Notes: generated from the sequence alone by a model not told the origin. A stretch of 64,000 nt of DNA from an uncultured Duncaniella sp. (GCA_910586665.1 CAJUIX010000017.1:3123-67122); one strand, 5' to 3'; shown: positions 28,830-37,497, counted from the stretch's first letter. A program made the numbers and translations.

Positions 28830-29846
28830 ATGAGCATAACAATATTGGGCATTGAGTCGTCGTGCGACGACACTTCTGCTGCCGTCATCCGCGACGGCGT
28901 CCTTCTGAGCAACGTCATAGCCTCGCAGGAGGTGCATGCGGAGTTTGGCGGCGTGGTGCCGGAGCTTGCCTCGCGTGCCCACCAGCAAAATATAGTCCCG
29001 GTGGTCGACACCGCCCTCAAACGTGCCGGTATTTCAAAGTCAGAGCTTTCGGCCATCGGCTTTACCCGCGGTCCGGGGCTGCTCGGCTCGCTCCTTGTCG
29101 GGACGAGCTTTGCCAAAGGACTGTCGCTCGGTTTGCGCATCCCTATTGTCGACGTCAACCATCTCCACGGCCATGTGCTCTCGCACTTCATCCGCCGCAG
29201 CGAGGAGGACGCGGTGCCTGAATACCCCTTCATCTGTCTGCTCGTCTCCGGCGGCAACAGCCAGATAATCCTTGTCAGAAACTACAACGACATGGAGATT
29301 CTCGGACAGACCATTGACGATGCTGCCGGCGAAGCCTTCGACAAGTGTGCCAAAGTCATGGGACTTCCTTATCCCGGGGGGCCGCACATCGACCGTCTCG
29401 CGGCCGAGGGCGATGCTTCGGCTTTCAAGTTTGCCAAACCACACATTCCAGGACTCGACTACAGCTTCAGCGGCCTGAAGACCTCATTCCTATATACCCT
29501 GCGCGACCGTCTCAAAGAAAATCCCTCATTCATCGACGAAAACCGAGCCGACCTTGCCGCCTCGCTGCAAAAGACTATCATCGACATCTTAATGGACAAG
29601 CTCGACAAGGCCGTCCGCCAGACCGGTGTCAGGACTGTGGCTATCGGCGGAGGTGTCTCGGCCAATTCAGGAGTGCGCGACGCCGTAGCCGACTATTGTA
29701 GACGCCGCGGGTTGACGGCTTTCATCCCCCCGCGTGTCTTCACCACCGACAATGCCGCTATGGTGGCCATTGCTGCCTATTATAAGTATCTCGACAAAAA
29801 ATTCTGCTGCTACGACGAGGTCCCCTACGCCCGCGTGCAAGTCTGA
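28830..29846 (+). CDS. tsaD: tRNA N6-adenosine threonylcarbamoyltransferase TsaD
   Basis: 338-residue ASKHA-fold enzyme that places threonylcarbamoyl on A37 of ANN-decoding tRNAs with TsaB and TsaE. ILGIESSCDDTSAAV at the N-terminus, the metal site HLHGHVLSHF, and the GGGVSANSGVR and TDNAAMVAIAAYY segments are intact. Followed after 36 bases by cinA in the same direction. Confidence 0.96.
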   Translation: MSITILGIESSCDDTSAAVIRDGVLLSNVIASQEVHAEFGGVVPELASRAHQQNIVPVVDTALKRAGISKSELSAIGFTRGPGLLGSLLVGTSFAKGLSLGLRIPIVDVNHLHGHVLSHFIRRSEEDAVPEYPFICLLVSGGNSQIILVRNYNDMEILGQTIDDAAGEAFDKCAKVMGLPYPGGPHIDRLAAEGDASAFKFAKPHIPGLDYSFSGLKTSFLYTLRDRLKENPSFIDENRADLAASLQKTIIDILMDKLDKAVRQTGVRTVAIGGGVSANSGVRDAVADYCRRRGLTAFIPPRVFTTDNAAMVAIAAYYKYLDKKFCCYDEVPYARVQV

Positions 29847-29882
29847 TTCCCCTAAACCTTCAACCTTCAACTTTGAACCCTA

Positions 29883-31142
29883 ATGCAACTATCAATAATC
29901 GTCATAGGCGACGAGCTTCTGCTCGGCCAGGTCATAGATACTAATTCGGGCGACATAGCCCGTCATATAGCTCCATACGGCTGGGAGGTCAGCGACGTCC
30001 AGGCTGTAGGCGACGAAGCCGGTGAGATTCGTCGCGCCATAGACCGAGCCTTCGAACTCAGTGACGTGGTCATTACCACCGGCGGCCTCGGTCCGACCAA
30101 GGACGACATCACCAAGGGTGTCCTCCGTGATTATTTCGGTGGTGAGCTTGTCGAGGATACCGCGGTGCTCGAGAATGTCAAGGATATTGTGAGCCGCCGA
30201 GGCTTCCGTCTCAACGACCTGACAGTTGCACAGGCTATAGTACCTACCTCCTGCCGTGTCATTCAGAACCGCGTCGGGACGGCGCCTATCATGTGGTTTG
30301 AGCGGGAGGGCAAGGTGCTCGTGGCAATGCCGGGGGTGCCCTTCGAGACCCGCGAGATGTTTCAGAGCGAGGTTTTTCCGCAGCTGTGCAAAAAATATCA
30401 TAGCGACGTCGACATAGAGCATGCCGTGCTCATGGTGACAGACTACACCGAGAGCGGCCTCGCTGAAAAGATAGCCTCCTGGGAGGAGGAGCTTCCCCCG
30501 TATCTCCACCTCGCCTACCTTCCGAAGCCGGGACTGATACGCCTGCGCATCGACGGCGCTCATGCCGACAAGGATTTCATCACAGCCGAGGTGCGCCGAG
30601 CCGCCGAGGAACTTCATACAATGCTCGGCGACGCGGTCATCGCCACCGAGGATCTTACTCCGGCCCAGATTCTGCTGAAGGAGTGCACCAAGCGCGGTCT
30701 GAAACTCGCCACAGCCGAGAGCTGCACCGGCGGCAACATTGCTCATGAGCTTACGCTCGTCCCCGGCTCGTCGGAAACCTTCGTCGGTTCGGTCGTAAGC
30801 TATAGCAACGAGGTCAAGATGTCGCTTCTCGGTGTAGGGAAGAAGACGCTTGCCGACAGCGGAGCGGTGAGTCTCCCCGTGGTCTATGAAATGGCCGAGG
30901 GTGTCCTCCGGGCCACCGGCGCGCAGGTGTCGGTAGCCACGAGCGGCATTGCCGGTCCCGGCGGAGGGAGCGAGGAAAAGCCTGTCGGCACGGTCTGCAT
31001 GGCTGCCGCAGTCGCCATGCCCGACGGAACATTCCTCTGTGAAACTTCCACGAAGCACTTCCCCGGCAACCGCAGCCGTGTCATAGACGCATCGACTACC
31101 CGCGTCCTTATCGAGGCAATAAAGTTGCTTCGCAAGCTCTGA
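29883..31142 (+). CDS. cinA: CinA-family nicotinamide-nucleotide amidohydrolase
   Basis: 419 residues: an N-terminal molybdopterin-binding-like (COG1058) domain (IIVIGDELLLGQVIDTNSGDIA, TTGGLGPTKDDITKG) and a C-terminal PncC amidase domain (TAESCTGGNIAHELTLVPGSSETFVGSVVSYSNEVK, ATSGIAGPGGGSEEKPVGTVC). Recycles NMN formed by DNA ligase and cleans ADP-ribose. A 422-codon antisense frame covers it but is a composition artefact. Confidence 0.93.
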   Translation: MQLSIIVIGDELLLGQVIDTNSGDIARHIAPYGWEVSDVQAVGDEAGEIRRAIDRAFELSDVVITTGGLGPTKDDITKGVLRDYFGGELVEDTAVLENVKDIVSRRGFRLNDLTVAQAIVPTSCRVIQNRVGTAPIMWFEREGKVLVAMPGVPFETREMFQSEVFPQLCKKYHSDVDIEHAVLMVTDYTESGLAEKIASWEEELPPYLHLAYLPKPGLIRLRIDGAHADKDFITAEVRRAAEELHTMLGDAVIATEDLTPAQILLKECTKRGLKLATAESCTGGNIAHELTLVPGSSETFVGSVVSYSNEVKMSLLGVGKKTLADSGAVSLPVVYEMAEGVLRATGAQVSVATSGIAGPGGGSEEKPVGTVCMAAAVAMPDGTFLCETSTKHFPGNRSRVIDASTTRVLIEAIKLLRKL

Positions 31143-31186
31143 CAATCGGCCTGTTATCAATAAGTCATCACATCTATACCATAACC

Positions 31187-32695
31187 ATGAAAAATTTATT
31201 ATCTATCCTGCTTGTCACCATTATGGCGACAAACTTAGGCTATGCCAAGAAGCAGGCCGCAATGCTGACCCCGGCTCCCGGAGCGGAGAATGTCAACGTC
31301 GACACCCGTCTTTCAATTCTGTTCGACTCCGAGCTGGTGATTGGCGAGAAGGGACTGATTCGTATTTTCGACGAGGCGACGGGTCTCTGTGTCGACAGCC
31401 TCGACATGTCAATCCCGGCCGGCCCCACCGAGGGTACGAAGCTTCCGAAGGCTCCCTATACACTTAAGCCATACGTCTACGACCAGCCGCGCCACACAAA
31501 CCGTACCATCAAGCCCGGAACACCTTCCGGCACGGCTGCCCCGGCCTCCGACGAGTATCAGCTCAACATCATTGGTGGTTTCACCGATGCCTTCCACTTC
31601 TACCCGATTATCGTCAGGGGTAACAGGGCCGAAATCTATCCCCACAATAATATGCTCGACTATGGAAAGAGCTATTATGTCACCGTCGACCCAGGTGTCC
31701 TCTCCGTCGGCGGCAAGCCCTTCAAGGGAGTGACTAAAAAGGATGGCTGGCGCTTCACTGTCAAGTCCTCCGCTCCTGCCGCTTCGCAGCGTCGCCTCGT
31801 GGTGGCAGCCGACGGTTTTGGCGATTTCAATACAGTGCAGGGCGCTCTCGACTTCATTCCCGAGTTCAGCTCAGAGACTTGGACCGTCTATGTTAAGAAC
31901 GGAGACTACGAGGAGCTTGTCTACTTCCGCAACAAGAGCAACGTCACCATCGAGGGTGAGAGCCGCGAGGGTGTCTATATCCACTATCCGAACAACGAGG
32001 TCTTCAACCCACATCCGGCTGACGTCAGCACCAATGAATGGCTCGGCACTTTCCCCTCCCGCCGCGCGCCATTCATGATGGACAACTGCACCGACATGAC
32101 TCTGTGCAACTTCACCGTGGCCACCACATGCCGTGGCCAGGCCGAGGGCTTGCTCATCATGGGTGAGCGCAACGTTGTAAAAGATGTTACCGTCATAGGT
32201 GACGGCGACGCTCTCCAGGCCAACGGCTCCCTCTTTATGGAAAACTGCCGCATCGAGGGTGGGGGAGACACCGTGCTCGGCCGCGGTCCCGTCTATTTCA
32301 AGGATTGCACACTCTTGTCGCGCGGCCCCTTTGCATACGTCCGCAACGGTACAGCGAGCCACGGCGATGTATTCGTGGACTGCACGCTCATAGGTCTCAC
32401 TCCGCGAGCCGTATTTGCCCGCACCAACGGCACTTATCCGCAGTGTGAAATGGTGCTAATCGACTGCACGCTTGAAAACATTCCTGCCGAGGGGTGGGAG
32501 GGGGTGACCAAAGGCCCGTATGACTATGTCCACTACTGGGAGTCGGGTAGCCGCAATCCCGACGGCACTCCTGCCGACACCTCGCGTCGCGCCGAGGGCT
32601 CGCGTGTGCTCGACCCGGTTGACGACGCGGCTCTTATCAAGGCCTACCGCGACCCGGCTTTCGTGCTCGGCGGTTGGAATCCCTGCAATAAGTGA
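31187..32695 (+). CDS. Secreted pectinesterase-like protein (CE8) with N-terminal Ig-like domain
   Basis: 502 residues. Signal peptide MKNLLSILLVTIMATNLGYA, then an SbsA/Big_5-like Ig domain (LTPAPGAENVNVDTRLSILFDSEL) to about residue 185, then a parallel beta-helix of pectin methylesterases starting VVAADGFGDFNTVQGALDFIP. The active-site motifs are modified: GDGDALQANG replaces the usual GQDTL and GGGDTVLGRGPVYFKDC replaces GxVDFIFG, with the aspartates kept. It would demethylate pectin in the periplasm. No pectate lyase or other pectin genes lie nearby, so it is an isolated CAZyme. Confidence 0.9.
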   Translation: MKNLLSILLVTIMATNLGYAKKQAAMLTPAPGAENVNVDTRLSILFDSELVIGEKGLIRIFDEATGLCVDSLDMSIPAGPTEGTKLPKAPYTLKPYVYDQPRHTNRTIKPGTPSGTAAPASDEYQLNIIGGFTDAFHFYPIIVRGNRAEIYPHNNMLDYGKSYYVTVDPGVLSVGGKPFKGVTKKDGWRFTVKSSAPAASQRRLVVAADGFGDFNTVQGALDFIPEFSSETWTVYVKNGDYEELVYFRNKSNVTIEGESREGVYIHYPNNEVFNPHPADVSTNEWLGTFPSRRAPFMMDNCTDMTLCNFTVATTCRGQAEGLLIMGERNVVKDVTVIGDGDALQANGSLFMENCRIEGGGDTVLGRGPVYFKDCTLLSRGPFAYVRNGTASHGDVFVDCTLIGLTPRAVFARTNGTYPQCEMVLIDCTLENIPAEGWEGVTKGPYDYVHYWESGSRNPDGTPADTSRRAEGSRVLDPVDDAALIKAYRDPAFVLGGWNPCNK

Positions 32696-32770
32696 GTTTC
32701 AATGCCGGATATGGCATTAGTTAATGCTTCTTAAACTATAGCCGGGTGTTTCAACCTGCAACGTATATGT

Positions 32771-32817
32771 AGCGTTTTAGATACAGTTAGTTAAAATTTA
32801 TCTGTATCTAAAACGCT
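32771..32817. repeat. 16-bp perfect inverted repeat before the thioredoxin gene
   Basis: AGCGTTTTAGATACAG (32771-32786) and CTGTATCTAAAACGCT (32802-32817) with a 15-base loop. The right arm ends 6 bases before the thioredoxin ATG. There is no T run, so it is a poor terminator; an operator or a leader hairpin hiding the start region is more likely. Confidence 0.85.
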
Positions 32818-32823
32818 ATAATT

Positions 32824-33117
32824 ATGGACTTTGATAAAGCAATTTCAAGATCGAAAGTGGTACTGGCCGAGTTCTATGCCTCATGGTGTCCTCACTGCCA
32901 GCGTATGATGCCCGTAGTGGCGCAGGTCACGGAACTTTTGGACGGCCGTGTGCCTGTGGTGAAATATGACATTGATCAGAACAAGGGAGCTGCCGACGAG
33001 GCAGGAGTGCGGTCAATCCCTACTTTCCTCATCTATGTCGACGGTAAGGAGACATGGCGTCACAGCGGGGAGATAGACGGCGAGGTGCTTCTTGCCAAGG
33101 TTGAATCATTCCTATAA
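32824..33117 (+). CDS. Thioredoxin-family protein, CPHC active site
   Basis: 97 residues, a minimal thioredoxin fold with WCPHC in place of WCGPC, and the cis-proline in VRSIPTF. CPHC is the DsbA motif and favours a more oxidising potential. No signal peptide is seen, so it is cytoplasmic as drawn. It is 12 bases upstream of the C39-VKOR membrane protein, which suggests a two-protein thiol system. Confidence 0.9.
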   Translation: MDFDKAISRSKVVLAEFYASWCPHCQRMMPVVAQVTELLDGRVPVVKYDIDQNKGAADEAGVRSIPTFLIYVDGKETWRHSGEIDGEVLLAKVESFL

Positions 33118-33129
33118 ACCGGGGCACCC

Positions 33130-34155
33130 ATGTCTAATTCGGACGATACATTGCTGAGTGATTTCCTTCAGGTGCTCGGTGTGCCACACACTGTCGGATA
33201 TTCCGACGGACGTTTTCTCGCGATGCCTTTCAAGTCGCTTTTCGGCTTGTCGAAGCTGCTCACGGAGTATGGCGTCGATAATGAGACTCTGCGTCTTGCC
33301 GACAAGGATGAGATTTCAGCCCTGCAGCCTCCATTTCTCGCCCATACGGGGCGTGGTTTCGTGATTGTTACCGACATGGATGCCGACAGGGTGGGCTATC
33401 TCACTCAGGGTGTAGCCGAGACTATGCCGCTCCCGGACTTCAAGGAGGCCTGGAGCGGTGTTGTTATGCTTGCCTACCCTGCAACCGACTCTGTCGAGCC
33501 TGGTTATCGCGGCCATGCCACGATAGAATTGGCCAATCGGGCCAAGAAGTGGGTGCTGGCGGCCTCACTCGCTGCGTTGTTTCTCTACCTTTTTATAACT
33601 AACGGACTTTATAGCCACGCGTCGGTCTACGGCATTGTCCTCATCGACCTCTTCGGGCTATGGCTTACCTACATGCTCGTCCAGAAGTCGGTAAAGATCC
33701 AGAACGCGGCTGCTGACCGCGTCTGCGGTGTCCTTCAGGCCGGGGGCTGCGACAGCGTGCTGGAGATGAAAGCCTCGAAGTTTTTCGGCATCTTCGGATG
33801 GAGCGAGGTGGGTTTTGCCTACTTCTCCGTGAGTCTGTTGGCGTTGTTGATGTTCCCGCAGTGGATCCGCTATCTTGCGGCATGTAATGTCTGCTGCCTC
33901 CCATTCACATTCTGGAGTATATGGTATCAGAAGTTCCGTGCCGGCGTCTGGTGCACGCTCTGCGTATGCGTCCAGGCCTCGCTGTGGCTACTATTTTTCT
34001 GTTACCTCGGCGGCGGGTGGTTGAAAGACGTCTTTCCTCTGCGCATCGAATTTTTCGTGCTCGGACTGACATACGTTGCCGTCCTACTCGGCCTCAACCG
34101 TCTTCTGCCCCTGATTGATAAATCGGATAGCCCGATGAATGATAACCCGCAATAA
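33130..34155 (+). CDS. C39-peptidase-like/VKOR membrane fusion protein
   Basis: 341 residues. The N-terminal 130 residues resemble a peptidase C39-type domain (LSDFLQVLGVPHTVGY..., GRGFVIVTDMDADRVGYL) but the catalytic cysteine is not visible, so it is probably non-proteolytic. The C-terminal part is a vitamin K epoxide reductase domain of about five helices with CGVLQAGGCDSVL (the loop cysteines) and VWCTLCVCVQ (the CxxC quinone-proximal pair). VKOR proteins reoxidise thioredoxin-like partners and pass electrons to quinone. Its partner is likely the CPHC thioredoxin just upstream. Confidence 0.88.
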   Translation: MSNSDDTLLSDFLQVLGVPHTVGYSDGRFLAMPFKSLFGLSKLLTEYGVDNETLRLADKDEISALQPPFLAHTGRGFVIVTDMDADRVGYLTQGVAETMPLPDFKEAWSGVVMLAYPATDSVEPGYRGHATIELANRAKKWVLAASLAALFLYLFITNGLYSHASVYGIVLIDLFGLWLTYMLVQKSVKIQNAAADRVCGVLQAGGCDSVLEMKASKFFGIFGWSEVGFAYFSVSLLALLMFPQWIRYLAACNVCCLPFTFWSIWYQKFRAGVWCTLCVCVQASLWLLFFCYLGGGWLKDVFPLRIEFFVLGLTYVAVLLGLNRLLPLIDKSDSPMNDNPQ

Positions 34156-34166
34156 ACAATAGCATC

Positions 34167-34313
34167 ATGCCTTCCAATCCCCTCCATATCGACCGCCCCG
34201 TCCTCAAAAGCGCCGTCTGGCTGACTCCGCGCGAGATGAACGACCTCCGCTTCTCCACCAAGCACACCATCCTCACCCCCGAGCTGCTCAAGAAAGCGCA
34301 GCTTGAAAAATAG
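34167..34313 (+). CDS. Small ORF of 48 residues downstream of VKOR
   Basis: ATG 34167 to TAG 34311-34313, starting 11 bases after the VKOR stop in the same direction. It begins MPSNPLHIDRPVLKSAVWL and ends in a basic Lys/Leu helix; no cysteines, no signal peptide, no recognised family. Codon use is GC-rich like the neighbours. It could be a real third gene of the unit or the remnant N-terminus of a longer gene cut off by the REP insertion that follows. Confidence 0.45.
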   Translation: MPSNPLHIDRPVLKSAVWLTPREMNDLRFSTKHTILTPELLKKAQLEK

Positions 34314-34351
34314 ATAGGTATGTGTTGCCGGCGCATATCTCGGCGCAAGAT

Positions 34352-34459
34352 ATTGGTTGTAGGGACGTTGCGTACAACGTCCGACCCCGGATGAAATACA
34401 ATATATATTCATAGCCGGTTCCCAACGGACGTTGCACGCAACGTCCCTACAAACCAATT
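34352..34459. repeat. REP-like inverted pair, locus 5
   Basis: Left unit GTAGGGACGTTGCGTACAAC (34359-34378), right unit ending CACGCAACGTCCCTACA. The outer flanks ATTGGTTGTAGGG and CCCTACAAACCAAT are also inverted, so the whole can fold into one hairpin of about 108 bases. Confidence 0.88.
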
Positions 34460-34502
34460 AGGTTAGCAATATGTTGAAATGCAGGGCTTTGCCTGATATT
34501 GG

Positions 34503-35399
34503 TTAGTGCATTGATTCATGGTGCTCTTTCCCTTCAAATATCATATCCCCGGTGGTTATATAAATGACTTCAAGAGCTTTATCCATCGGTTGGAACTCTT
34601 TTAGTGTTTCGGAATATGCGCCTTCCATACCTGCCGAATGGGTCAGAATTATGCGATTACCCTTTATGATTCCGAGATAGGAACTAACTGCGGCTGTCCC
34701 CATACTTCCGTTTGGATTCGGTGGAAGCATATAAGTCTCAACCATTCTAACAATTCCATCCTTGAGAAGCTCGAACTCCAAACTGCTTTTCCCATTCTCG
34801 TCGGCCACAACATACTCCTTACCAAGCACGAAAGAATCAATAGGTTCGGCAGAGCTTTGCCAGCCGGCAAGAAGCCCTTTCTTTCCGTTGGGGAGAAGCA
34901 CTATTGATTTGAAGGGGGTGTTTACCCCGGTCCATTTGAATGTTTCACCTATTTTGGCCTTACCGATTACTGTTTTTTCATCGTCGTAATCCAATATGTC
35001 TTGATCCTCGGTTGAAATTATGGTGTTGATGTGTTCTTTCTCGCTGAATGTCTGATTGACGCACGGAATTTTTTCTCCCTGCCAATAGACGCGTATGTTG
35101 ATTGTTTTCTTCAGAGGATCGTATTTGATTTTTACGATGCTTTCATAGTTGGCACCAAATGTCACGCTGTTTTCACTGCGGCTTATGATTTTGTCGAATT
35201 GTAATGATATGCCGTCCATTTCGTTTTCGCCATATCCGCCAAGATAGGAAGGATTGTCGAGGTTAATGCTAAGGCTATTGAAATCATACCCGTTGGAATC
35301 TTTTTTGGTCCAGTCGCCGTTAAGCGGGTCATCGGCAAATGCCGTCAGCGGCAGCATTAGTAGTGCCGTAACCAGTGATAAGAGGATTTTGGTTTTCAT
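34503..35399 (-). CDS. Exported protein of unknown function
   Basis: 298 residues. Signal peptide MKTKILLSLVTALLMLPLTAFA followed by a beta-rich soluble domain (WTKKDSNGYDFNSLSINLDNPSYL..., VTFGANYESIVKIKYDPLKKTINIRVYW). The second half has a WxG-type strand pair (LLAGWQSSAEPIDSFVLG) and ends in a His-rich tail (EGKEHHESMH). No family is recognised. The gene is more AT-rich than the housekeeping genes around it. It lies 33 bases beyond the YccF/TonB fusion stop in the same direction. Confidence 0.75.
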   Translation of the reverse strand: MKTKILLSLVTALLMLPLTAFADDPLNGDWTKKDSNGYDFNSLSINLDNPSYLGGYGENEMDGISLQFDKIISRSENSVTFGANYESIVKIKYDPLKKTINIRVYWQGEKIPCVNQTFSEKEHINTIISTEDQDILDYDDEKTVIGKAKIGETFKWTGVNTPFKSIVLLPNGKKGLLAGWQSSAEPIDSFVLGKEYVVADENGKSSLEFELLKDGIVRMVETYMLPPNPNGSMGTAAVSSYLGIIKGNRIILTHSAGMEGAYSETLKEFQPMDKALEVIYITTGDMIFEGKEHHESMH

Positions 35400-35432
35400 A
35401 ATGATAAAAATTATTTGGTTGAAATTCTGTTG

Positions 35433-37070
35433 TTATTGAAGGCGGAAGGTGATGGGGATAGTGTAATAGACTTTCACCGGGGTTCCGTTGATTTTGCCGG
35501 GGATGAACCTCGGCAGGGTTTTAACCACACGGACTGCCTCCTTGTCGAGGTCGGGGTCACGACTTCTCATGACGCGTACATCACCTATGGAGCCTGTCTG
35601 GTCAATCACTACGGACAGGACCACCCGCCCTTGGATATTATTTTCCTGAGCCATTGCCGGGTATCTGACGTGGTCGGACAGCCATTTCATCATAGCCGCA
35701 TCCCCTCCCGGAAACTGCGGCTTCTCCTCAACATTGTTATAGACCTGGTCAGGGTCGATTTTGTTTGCCTGATATTCGGCTGTCTCCTCGATTGTTTCTT
35801 CTTTGGCCTCATCTTTAGCGACTTGTAGTTCCGTGGCCTTTACGGTTTCGAGGACAGCTTCTATATCCTTTTTTGTAACTTTGCTTTCTTTGGCTCGCTT
35901 GTTGGCTTCGGCTCTTACCTCTTTACCCTTTGTGCGCCCGGCGTCATCGTTATAACTGTAATCTTCCTCCATATTCTGGGTCGTCTCCCGCTTGCCGGTG
36001 TCATAGCCGTAGGCATCTTCGCCCCGTCGGTCGGCATCGCCTCCTTGAATATTGTCGACAAATAGGATTGATTCTTTTTCATCATTCGAAGAAGTAAAAT
36101 AATCTCCTACATAGTGCCAGACGATGAATCCGAGTGCCGTTACTGTCAGGGCCGCGGCGCCGATGATAAGGTATTTCTTGAATTGGTCAGATGTGGAGGC
36201 GGTGCTGTCAAAGAGAAACTCATCAAGGTATTCTCCCTCATGCGCAGGGTCTTTCATCAATATGGGCGCGGGTTCGGCCGGTTGGGTGCTTTCGTCTGTT
36301 ATCACCACCTCTGTTGATGTCTGGGTTGCTTGCTCGGTCAGAGTTTCTTCCGTTTTTTCCAGCGTCTCTACTGTCTGAGGAACTTCTACCGCTGCCGCAG
36401 GCATTATTGACGCTGCGATGATTACCTGTGTGCCGCATTTCGGGCAGAACTTTGATTCCTCCGAGAGAGGGTTGCCACAGTTGTGGCAGAAAGATGCCGC
36501 CTGTGCCGCTGCCGGGGTACTCGGCGCGATAGTAGGGGCCGCGGCAGCGGGCATAACTGACGGTTGCTGTGCATACGAAGGGTATTGCTCCGGCTGCTGT
36601 CTTTTGGGAGCATAACGCTGTATGGCTCTTTCTCTTTTTATTTCCTGGATTTGATCGGCAACGGCCTGGGGTACACGGACTTTGTTGACGGGATTGAAAT
36701 AGGTGCCGATTGATTTCATCGTGACAAGCCCCTGAGGGATGCCTATAATGGTAATGAACTGCAATAAGCCAAAGAAGGACATTATTACAGCTTCTACCAA
36801 TCCTATGGGGAAATAGAGTATTCTGATTATCAAGGCGAATATCTTCCACCACAGAGGCCGTTTCTTTTCTGTCAGGAGTTCGAGATCGCCCTTGCTTACC
36901 ATTGCATAGCCATGTGGCCAAAACAGAAAGATACTGAACTGGAATAAGCCTAATCCTATGGGCAATCCGATTATTGAGATACAGAATAATACCCCGGTAA
37001 TGGCAGTGAGGATAGCTAAAACAAACCCGAAGAACGGGAAATTCCATAATACATTTAAGAAAGTATTCAT
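35433..37070 (-). CDS. YccF-zinc ribbon-TonB fusion protein
   Basis: 545 residues with an unusual domain order. Residues 1-130 are two YccF (DUF307) repeats, each a hydrophobic hairpin ending in IIGLPIGL or IIGIPQGL. A Pro/Ala-rich linker follows, then a double-CxxC zinc ribbon (FCHNCGNPLSEESKFCPKCG, about 195-215), an acidic Thr/Glu region, a single membrane helix (YLIIGAAALTVTALGFIVWHYV, about 300-320), a charged periplasmic spacer and a TonB C-terminal domain (YPAMAQENNIQGRVVLSVVIDQTGSIGDVRVMRS...). The C-terminal 85 residues could energise an outer-membrane receptor. No exbB/exbD lie nearby. Confidence 0.85.
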   Translation of the reverse strand: MNTFLNVLWNFPFFGFVLAILTAITGVLFCISIIGLPIGLGLFQFSIFLFWPHGYAMVSKGDLELLTEKKRPLWWKIFALIIRILYFPIGLVEAVIMSFFGLLQFITIIGIPQGLVTMKSIGTYFNPVNKVRVPQAVADQIQEIKRERAIQRYAPKRQQPEQYPSYAQQPSVMPAAAAPTIAPSTPAAAQAASFCHNCGNPLSEESKFCPKCGTQVIIAASIMPAAAVEVPQTVETLEKTEETLTEQATQTSTEVVITDESTQPAEPAPILMKDPAHEGEYLDEFLFDSTASTSDQFKKYLIIGAAALTVTALGFIVWHYVGDYFTSSNDEKESILFVDNIQGGDADRRGEDAYGYDTGKRETTQNMEEDYSYNDDAGRTKGKEVRAEANKRAKESKVTKKDIEAVLETVKATELQVAKDEAKEETIEETAEYQANKIDPDQVYNNVEEKPQFPGGDAAMMKWLSDHVRYPAMAQENNIQGRVVLSVVIDQTGSIGDVRVMRSRDPDLDKEAVRVVKTLPRFIPGKINGTPVKVYYTIPITFRLQ

Positions 37071-37132
37071 GTGTAAAATGACGCTCCTGAAAAATGTCCC
37101 CCTATTGCAGGAATGTGTTATTAAGGTTAAAG

Positions 37133-37395
37133 AATAGAAAAGCGCAGGGACATTGTGCTGTTTATCATGTTAGAGGCATCGCAAAACGGCCACATCGAAA
37201 TAAACAGTCACCCCATGCAATGTCAATTACAACCACTCCCCCTCTTGTCGCGGGTGGTTATAAGACAAATATAGGCGTTTTTGACTGCTTAATCCTTCAG
37301 CTTAAAAAGTTTTGGCGAATTTCTAATAAAGGATAAGGCAAAACGCTTTTTTCTCAATTGATTATGTAATAAATATAGGTGGGCTCTCCCACTCA
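37133..37395 (-). ncRNA. Candidate structured RNA, copy B (about 263 nt)
   Basis: Minus-strand homologue of the element at 7.0-7.3 kb. After a TATCTTTG box (37409-37402) comes a GTGGG-AGAG-CCCAC hairpin (37392-37379): same AGAG loop as copy A but a different, still paired, stem. The rod keeps TTATC/GATAA (37336-37332 with 37166-37162), replaces CACAAG/CTTGTG by TTAGA/TCTAA (37326-37322 with 37174-37170), keeps TCGC(C)AAAA/TTTTGCGA (37318-37310 with 37186-37179) and CAGTC/GACTG (37287-37283 with 37209-37205), and has an inner AACCAC/GTGGTT hairpin. AGCACA/TGCGCT plus a T-rich tail (37159-37133) ends it. The copies share invariant AGCAGTCAAA, CGACAAG and GCGATGCCTCT. It may alternatively be the 5' leader of the YccF/TonB gene. 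Confidence 0.6.
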
Positions 37396-37401
37396 TAGTG
37401 A

Positions 37402-37409
37402 CAAAGATA
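37402..37409 (-). promoter_or_regulatory. -7 box of structured RNA copy B
   Basis: TATCTTTG on the minus strand, 9 nt before the AGAG-loop hairpin, at the place where copy A also has its box. Confidence 0.5.
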
Positions 37410-37497
37410 CACAAAGTTTTCAAAAGAACCTTAAAATCAGTGAAAATTTTTTCGTCTGTCATAAAAAACTAAAGGTAATATTCATAATGTGAGAGCT

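Noticed and set aside
29892..31160. A 422-codon open frame antisense to cinA
   Set aside because: It is the mirror of a strongly conserved gene in GC-rich codon use; no signal, domain or promoter supports it.
36238..37047. A 269-codon second frame inside the YccF/TonB fusion gene
   Set aside because: It overlaps the real domains on the same strand and has no family features.
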